A program made the position numbers and the translations under genes. The notes beneath the pieces were generated by a model. The model had not been told where the DNA came from, did not search any database, and was given only the letters and a program-made list of their open reading frames with translations. Positions 6,106 through 9,586 of a DNA stretch of 9,586 bases are shown in pieces (the first letter of the stretch is position 1; each line of letters begins with the position of its first letter). This stretch comes from Prevotella sp. UBA4341 (GTDB lineage Bacteria; Bacteroidota; Bacteroidia; Bacteroidales; Bacteroidaceae): NCBI GenBank assembly GCA_002393705.1, contig DGTH01000013.1, positions 1-9,586 of the forward strand. Direction: 5' to 3'.

Positions 6106-7824
6106 ATGAAGAGAAACTTTTTGACACTGCTGCTGCTGGCTGCATGCTGCCTGACAAAGGCACAGGTGACACCCGCCACGCTAAGCGACCGCCACGCCAT
6201 GGTGCGCGTCAATGAACAAAAGCAGTACATGCTGCTGCCCATACAGGAGAAGGCCGAAATGGCCCACATCCGCGTCATCAAGAACAACGAGGTGGTTCAG
6301 GAGCTCAACGCCCGCCTGGCTGTCGATAAGGTTGATTACTTCGTACCGTTAGAAATCAACCCCAAAATCTCAACCCTCAAATCTCAACCCTCAACCCTCC
6401 TCGACTTCCACTTCAACGGCGACCGCCGCACCAAGGGAGCCCTGAAGGAGCTGGCCTGCTGGCGCGAAATGAAGCTGAGCGACACCTTCGACACCCAGAA
6501 CCGCGAACGCTTCCGTCCGCTCTACCACCACACGCCCGTCTATGGCTGGATGAATGATCCGAACGGAATGTTCTATAAGGACGGTGTCTGGCACCTCTGC
6601 TACCAGTGGAACCCCTACGGCTCGCAGTGGGAGAACATGACGTGGGGTCACTCCACAAGCCGCGACCTCATTCACTGGGAGGCACAGCCCGCACCCATTC
6701 TGCCTGACGCGCTGGGAACCATCTTCTCGGGTTCATGCGTCGTTGACCACAACAACACGGCTGGCTTCGGAGCCGGTGCCGTAGTGGCCTTCTACACCTC
6801 GGCCGGCGAGTCGCAGACGCAGTCAATGGCTTACTCCACCGACGGCGGACGCACCTTTACCAAGTACGAGGGCAACCCCATCATTACGTCGAACGTTCCC
6901 GACTTCCGCGACCCCAAGGTGTTCTGGCACGAAGCGTCGCAGCGCTGGGTCATGATGCTGGCCGTGGGTCAGGAGATGCAGATTTTCTCCTCGCCCAACC
7001 TGAAGCAGTGGACCTTGGAGAGCCATTTCGGCAGCGAGTACGGCTGCCACGGCGGCGTGTGGGAGTGTCCCGACCTGTTTGAGCTGCCCGTACGCGGCAC
7101 CGGTCAGAAGAAGTGGATGCTGGTGTGCAATATCAACCCGGGCTTCATCTACGGCGGTTCGGCCACTCAGTACTTCATCGGACAGTTTGACGGCCATAAG
7201 TTCACCTGCGAGAGCCGTCCCGAAGTCACCAAGTGGCTCGACTATGGCAAGGACCACTATGCCACCGTCACCTTCGACAATGCCCCCAGTGGGCGCCGCG
7301 TGGCACTGGCCTGGATGTCTAACTGGCAGTATGCCAACGAGTGGCCGGTCAAGCAGTTCCGCTCGGCCAACAGCATTCCCCGCGACCTGGACCTCTTCGT
7401 CAGCGAGGGCGAGACCTATTGTGGCGTTACCCCGTCGGAAGAGCTGCTGCCCCTGCGCGGCAAACCCGCCAAGCAGCTCAGCGAGGCTTGCGAGGTGGTG
7501 GTCAACGTGAAGGGAACTTGCGACATTACGCTCGAGAACACCAAGGGCGAGAAGCTCGTCATGCACTACGACGCCGCAAAGCAGACCTTCAGCATGGACC
7601 GCACGCAGAGTGGCGACGTCAGCTTCAACGAGAACTTCAGCTGCGTCACCACAGCACCCACCCACGGGCAAATCAAGCAGCTGCGCCTGTTCATTGACCG
7701 CTGCTCGGTAGAAGCCTTCGACGCTGACGGCCACATGGCCATGACCAACCTGGTGTTCCCCTCTGAACCCTACAACCAGATAAAGGTGAAGGGCGGTAAG
7801 GCTACCATCTACCCCATTGGCTAA
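6106..7824 (+). CDS. Exported GH32 exo-fructanase with N-terminal DUF4980-like domain
   Basis: This 572-residue enzyme probably releases fructose from the ends of fructo-oligosaccharides, as BT1759-like enzymes do. The signal peptide is MKRNFLTLLLLAACCLTKAQ; cleavage before Gln20 (TKA-Q) suits the periplasm, but LAAC at residues 11-14 is also a valid lipobox. Residues about 22-125 form a beta-rich DUF4980-type domain. The GH32 propeller starts at RPLYHHTPVYGWMNDPNG with nucleophile Asp151, then WGHSTSRDLIHW, FSGS (207-210), DFRDP with Asp269, and WECPDLFELP with acid/base Glu320. The beta-sandwich covers about 430-572 and includes LRLFIDRCSVEAF (526-538), the usual C-terminal signature. All catalytic residues are intact. 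Within the N-terminal domain, residues 87-99 are written by a heptamer repeat and look like an insertion in a loop. The gene has its own promoter box and precedes the transporter gene by 118 bp. Linkage preference cannot be read from the sequence. Confidence 0.96.
   Translation: MKRNFLTLLLLAACCLTKAQVTPATLSDRHAMVRVNEQKQYMLLPIQEKAEMAHIRVIKNNEVVQELNARLAVDKVDYFVPLEINPKISTLKSQPSTLLDFHFNGDRRTKGALKELACWREMKLSDTFDTQNRERFRPLYHHTPVYGWMNDPNGMFYKDGVWHLCYQWNPYGSQWENMTWGHSTSRDLIHWEAQPAPILPDALGTIFSGSCVVDHNNTAGFGAGAVVAFYTSAGESQTQSMAYSTDGGRTFTKYEGNPIITSNVPDFRDPKVFWHEASQRWVMMLAVGQEMQIFSSPNLKQWTLESHFGSEYGCHGGVWECPDLFELPVRGTGQKKWMLVCNINPGFIYGGSATQYFIGQFDGHKFTCESRPEVTKWLDYGKDHYATVTFDNAPSGRRVALAWMSNWQYANEWPVKQFRSANSIPRDLDLFVSEGETYCGVTPSEELLPLRGKPAKQLSEACEVVVNVKGTCDITLENTKGEKLVMHYDAAKQTFSMDRTQSGDVSFNENFSCVTTAPTHGQIKQLRLFIDRCSVEAFDADGHMAMTNLVFPSEPYNQIKVKGGKATIYPIG
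6364..6398 (+). repeat. Heptamer repeat inside the DUF4980 domain of the second GH32 gene
   Basis: Five 7-bp units, AAAATCT, CAACCCT, CAAATCT, CAACCCT and CAACCCT, are read in frame as the low-complexity stretch KISTLKSQPSTLL, between the strands DYFVPLEIN and LLDFHFNGD. Unit count changes other than multiples of three would shift the frame. Confidence 0.9.
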
Positions 7825-7830
7825 TGCAGA

Positions 7831-7923
7831 AAGGTCTAAGGTCTAAGGTCAACACCCAACACCCAACACCCAACACCCATCACCCAACACCCAACAGATA
7901 ATAAAATCGAAAATCGAAAATCA
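7831..7923 (+). repeat. Three abutting heptamer repeat blocks before the transporter gene
   Basis: The 118-bp gap between the GH32 and transporter genes is mostly tandem heptamers of three kinds. Block one is AAGGTCT, AAGGTCT, AAGGTCA (7831-7851). Block two has six units, ACACCCA except one TCACCCA, at 7852-7893. Block three is AAAATCG, AAAATCG, AAAATCA (7903-7923), after a 9-bp spacer. A further 19 bases lead to the ATG at 7943. No promoter box or terminator was recognised in the gap. Confidence 0.95.
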
Positions 7924-7942
7924 GTAAATTGTAAATAGAACA

Positions 7943-9115
7943 ATGGTAAATAAGACTTCCAAACTCGCCTTGCTGCCCGTCATGCTCTGCTTCTTCTGCA
8001 TGGGCTTCGTCGATTTGGTGGGCATCGCCTCCAACTACGTCAAGGCCGACCTCCAGCTCTCTGACTCGGTGGCCAACATCTTCCCCTCGCTGGTGTTTTT
8101 CTGGTTCCTCATCTTCAGCGTGCCTACGGGCATGCTCATGAACAAGATAGGCCGTAAGAAGACGGTACTCCTGTCGCTCGTGGTGACGGTGGTGTCGCTG
8201 CTGTTACCCATCTTTGGCGAAACGTTCCCCATCATGCTCGTCAGCTTCTCGCTCCTGGGCATTGGCAACGCGCTGATGCAGACATCGCTCAACCCGCTGG
8301 TATCTACCGTCATGGGCGGCGGCAACCTGGCCTCAACGCTTACCTTCGGACAGTTCATCAAGGCCATTGCCTCGTTTATTGCGCCTTACTTAGCCATGTG
8401 GGGAGCCACCCAGGCCATGCCCTCCTTCGGACTCGACTGGCGCGTACTGTTCTGCGTCTTCCTCGTGGTGGGCATTGCTGCCACGCTGCTCTTGGGGCTT
8501 ACGCCCATTGAGGAGGAGCGCATGGAGGGCCGTGCCTCTACGTTCGTGGAGTGCTTCAAGCTTCTGGGCACCCCCATCGTTCTGCTTTCGTTCCTCGGCA
8601 TCATGTGCCACGTAGGCATCGACGTGGGTACCAACACCACGGCTCCGAAGATTCTCATGGAGCGTCTCCACCTGACGCTCAACGACGCAGCCTTCGCCAC
8701 GTCGCTCTACTTCATCTTCCGTACCATCGGCTGTCTGACGGGCTCCTTCTTCCTGCGCATCATGCCTACACGCACCTTCTTCATCGTCAGCGTCTGCATG
8801 ATGGCCCTCTCCATGGTGGGACTCGCCGTGGGCACTGAGCGCTGGATGCTCTACACGGCCATTGCCCTCGTAGGCTATGGCAACTCTAACATCTTCTCCA
8901 TCTGCTTCGCCACAGCCCTTGAGTCGCTGCCCGACAAGCAGAACGAGGTCAGCGGACTCATGATCATGGGACTCTTCGGCGGCACCATCTTCCCGCTGCT
9001 CATGGGCTTCATGAGCGACGGCATGGGCCAGGTAGGCGCCGTCATCGTCATGGCCGTGGGCGTAGCTTATTTATTTACTTATATCAAAAGACTCTCCCCC
9101 AACCCCTCCCTGTGA
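7943..9115 (+). CDS. MFS hexose transporter, probable inner-membrane fructose importer
   Basis: This 390-residue protein is a major facilitator superfamily permease with about 12 hydrophobic segments; it would carry the fructose released by the GH32 enzymes into the cytoplasm. The first helix is LALLPVMLCFFCMGFVDLVGIAS, and the loop after helix 2 carries motif A, GMLMNKIGRKKT (residues 63-74). The central loop TPIEEERMEGR separates the two halves. The pattern recalls the FucP/GluP-like group in Bacteroidota, and its place corresponds to BT1758 in the B. thetaiotaomicron fructan locus. ATG 7943 is preceded by AGAACA, the same hexamer that precedes the kinase start. The last eight codons (RLSPNPSL) and the stop are supplied by a GC-rich inverted repeat, so the native C-terminus was probably altered or replaced. 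Fructose as substrate is inferred from the flanking fructanase and fructokinase genes. Confidence 0.92.
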   Translation: MVNKTSKLALLPVMLCFFCMGFVDLVGIASNYVKADLQLSDSVANIFPSLVFFWFLIFSVPTGMLMNKIGRKKTVLLSLVVTVVSLLLPIFGETFPIMLVSFSLLGIGNALMQTSLNPLVSTVMGGGNLASTLTFGQFIKAIASFIAPYLAMWGATQAMPSFGLDWRVLFCVFLVVGIAATLLLGLTPIEEERMEGRASTFVECFKLLGTPIVLLSFLGIMCHVGIDVGTNTTAPKILMERLHLTLNDAAFATSLYFIFRTIGCLTGSFFLRIMPTRTFFIVSVCMMALSMVGLAVGTERWMLYTAIALVGYGNSNIFSICFATALESLPDKQNEVSGLMIMGLFGGTIFPLLMGFMSDGMGQVGAVIVMAVGVAYLFTYIKRLSPNPSL

Positions 9116-9129
9116 GGGAGGGGAGTGGT
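9089..9129 (+). repeat. GC-rich 41-bp inverted repeat, left copy, over the transporter stop codon
   Basis: This copy matches the reverse complement of 9203-9243 at about 36 of 41 bases, by hand alignment. It is also itself palindromic: 9103-9111 (CCCCTCCCT) pairs perfectly with 9115-9123 (AGGGAGGGG) over a 3-nt loop that carries the transporter's TGA stop (9113-9115 overlaps the stem). No T run follows, so it is not a standard terminator. It resembles dispersed palindromic repeats familiar from Bacteroidota genomes. Confidence 0.88.
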
Positions 9130-9154
9130 CACCATTCCTCAAGTCAAAAGAACA

Positions 9155-9586
9155 ATGAATAACTATAATATTAATACTGAAACTATGGAACAGCAAAATG
9201 CAACTACTCCCCGCCCTAACAGGGAGGGGCTGGGGGAGGGTCTCCGCTATGTAGTAGGCCTCGGAGAGGCCCTCTGGGACGTACTTCCCGAAGGTAAGAA
9301 ACTGGGTGGCGCTCCTGCCAATTTTGCCTATCATGCAGGTCAGTTCTTAGGTAGCGACAACACCATTGCCATTAGTGCGTTAGGCGAGGATAAGCTGGCC
9401 GATGAGACCATCGAGGCTTTGAAGGAGCACGACTTGAACTGTATGCTGCCTCGGGTGCCCTATCCCACGGGTACCGTGCAGGTGCAGCTCGACGAGCAGG
9501 GCATTCCCACATACGATATCAAGGAGAACGTGGCATGGGACAATATCCCCTTCAACGAGGATATCCAGAACATCGCCCGTAACTGT
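9155..9586 (+). CDS. PfkB-family fructokinase, N-terminal 144 codons (3' end outside window)
   Basis: PfkB/ribokinase-fold fructokinases phosphorylate cytoplasmic fructose with ATP so that it can enter glycolysis. The conserved part begins YVVGLGEALWDVLPEGKKLGGAPANFAYHAGQFLG (residues 32-66 from ATG 9155), with the family's first strand, the GE pair and the GGAPANFA substrate-binding loop. It continues through ISALGEDKLADE and YPTGTVQVQLDEQGIPTYDI, and is still open at the window end; full-length members are about 300 residues. Its position corresponds to BT1757. ATG 9155 was chosen because AGAACA precedes it as it does the transporter gene; ATG 9185 (MEQQNATT) is the only other plausible in-frame start. 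Either gives an extension of 20-30 residues before the conserved fold, of which residues 17-30 are encoded by the GC-rich inverted repeat. No start codon lies closer to the fold. The gap to the transporter gene is 39 bp, which suggests one transcript. Confidence 0.94.
   Translation, partial: MNNYNINTETMEQQNATTPRPNREGLGEGLRYVVGLGEALWDVLPEGKKLGGAPANFAYHAGQFLGSDNTIAISALGEDKLADETIEALKEHDLNCMLPRVPYPTGTVQVQLDEQGIPTYDIKENVAWDNIPFNEDIQNIARNC
9203..9243 (+). repeat. GC-rich 41-bp inverted repeat, right copy, inside the kinase 5' coding region
   Basis: This is the inverted partner of 9089-9129. It is read in frame as TTPRPNREGLGEGL in the kinase leader. It can fold alone (9209-9217 with 9221-9229, one mismatch) or pair with the left copy. 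Its G-rich strand is the coding strand, and 9222-9240 has four G runs of three or more with loops of 1-2 nt. Confidence 0.87.

Noticed and set aside
7852..7893. CRISPR-like array
   Set aside because: Units are 7 bp, contiguous and without spacers; no cas genes are near.
9103..9123. Intrinsic terminator after the transporter gene
   Set aside because: The hairpin is perfect but no T run follows, it overlaps the stop codon, and the kinase gene starts 39 bp later. It is better explained as part of the inverted repeat.
9071..9334. Minus-strand open frame over the transporter-kinase junction
   Set aside because: It overlaps the conserved kinase N-terminus and the inverted repeat, and its product has no family signature.

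Overview
The window looks like chromosomal DNA of a Bacteroidales bacterium, most likely Prevotella or a close relative. The grounds are a SusC/SusD pair, lipoproteins with a Cys-Ser-Asp-Asp start, A-rich leaders without Shine-Dalgarno sequences, a Bacteroidota-type TAnnTTTG promoter box, and fairly GC-rich coding DNA with AT-rich gaps. Genus is an inference; the phylum and order are much safer.

All genes are on the + strand and form most of a fructan polysaccharide utilization locus. In order: the 3' end of a SusC-type TonB-dependent transporter (2-865), SusD (943-2739), a surface lipoprotein of the DUF4960 type (2776-4212), a lipoprotein GH32 that is probably an endo-acting levanase-like enzyme (4247-5908), a strong intrinsic terminator (5933-5985), a promoter box (6060-6067), an exported DUF4980-GH32 exo-fructanase (6106-7824), an MFS hexose transporter (7943-9115) and the 5' part of a PfkB-family fructokinase (9155-9586, cut by the window end). 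This order matches the Bacteroides thetaiotaomicron fructan locus BT1763 to BT1757, as I recall it.

The likely flow is as follows. The surface GH32 cuts fructan. The DUF4960 protein and SusD hold polymer and oligosaccharides, and SusC imports them. The second GH32 releases fructose, the MFS protein carries fructose into the cytoplasm, and the kinase phosphorylates it. The terminator and promoter split this into an outer-surface unit and a downstream breakdown, uptake and phosphorylation unit.

The genes are a known system. What is unusual is the repeat DNA threaded through them. Tandem repeats with a period of exactly 7 bp, but with different unit sequences, occur in both gaps and coding DNA: at the SusC stop codon (867-894), inside the SusD signal peptide (1014-1044), in decayed form in the DUF4960 signal peptide (2844-2874), inside the second GH32 gene (6364-6398), and as three back-to-back blocks before the transporter gene (7831-7923). 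The first two are inverted copies that could pair over 31 bp around the susD start. A separate 41-bp GC-rich inverted repeat (9089-9129 and 9203-9243) supplies the end of the transporter and a non-homologous N-terminal extension of the kinase, including a potential G-quadruplex. No RNA genes, CRISPR arrays or transposase genes were seen, and no stretch over 300 bases lacks a gene.
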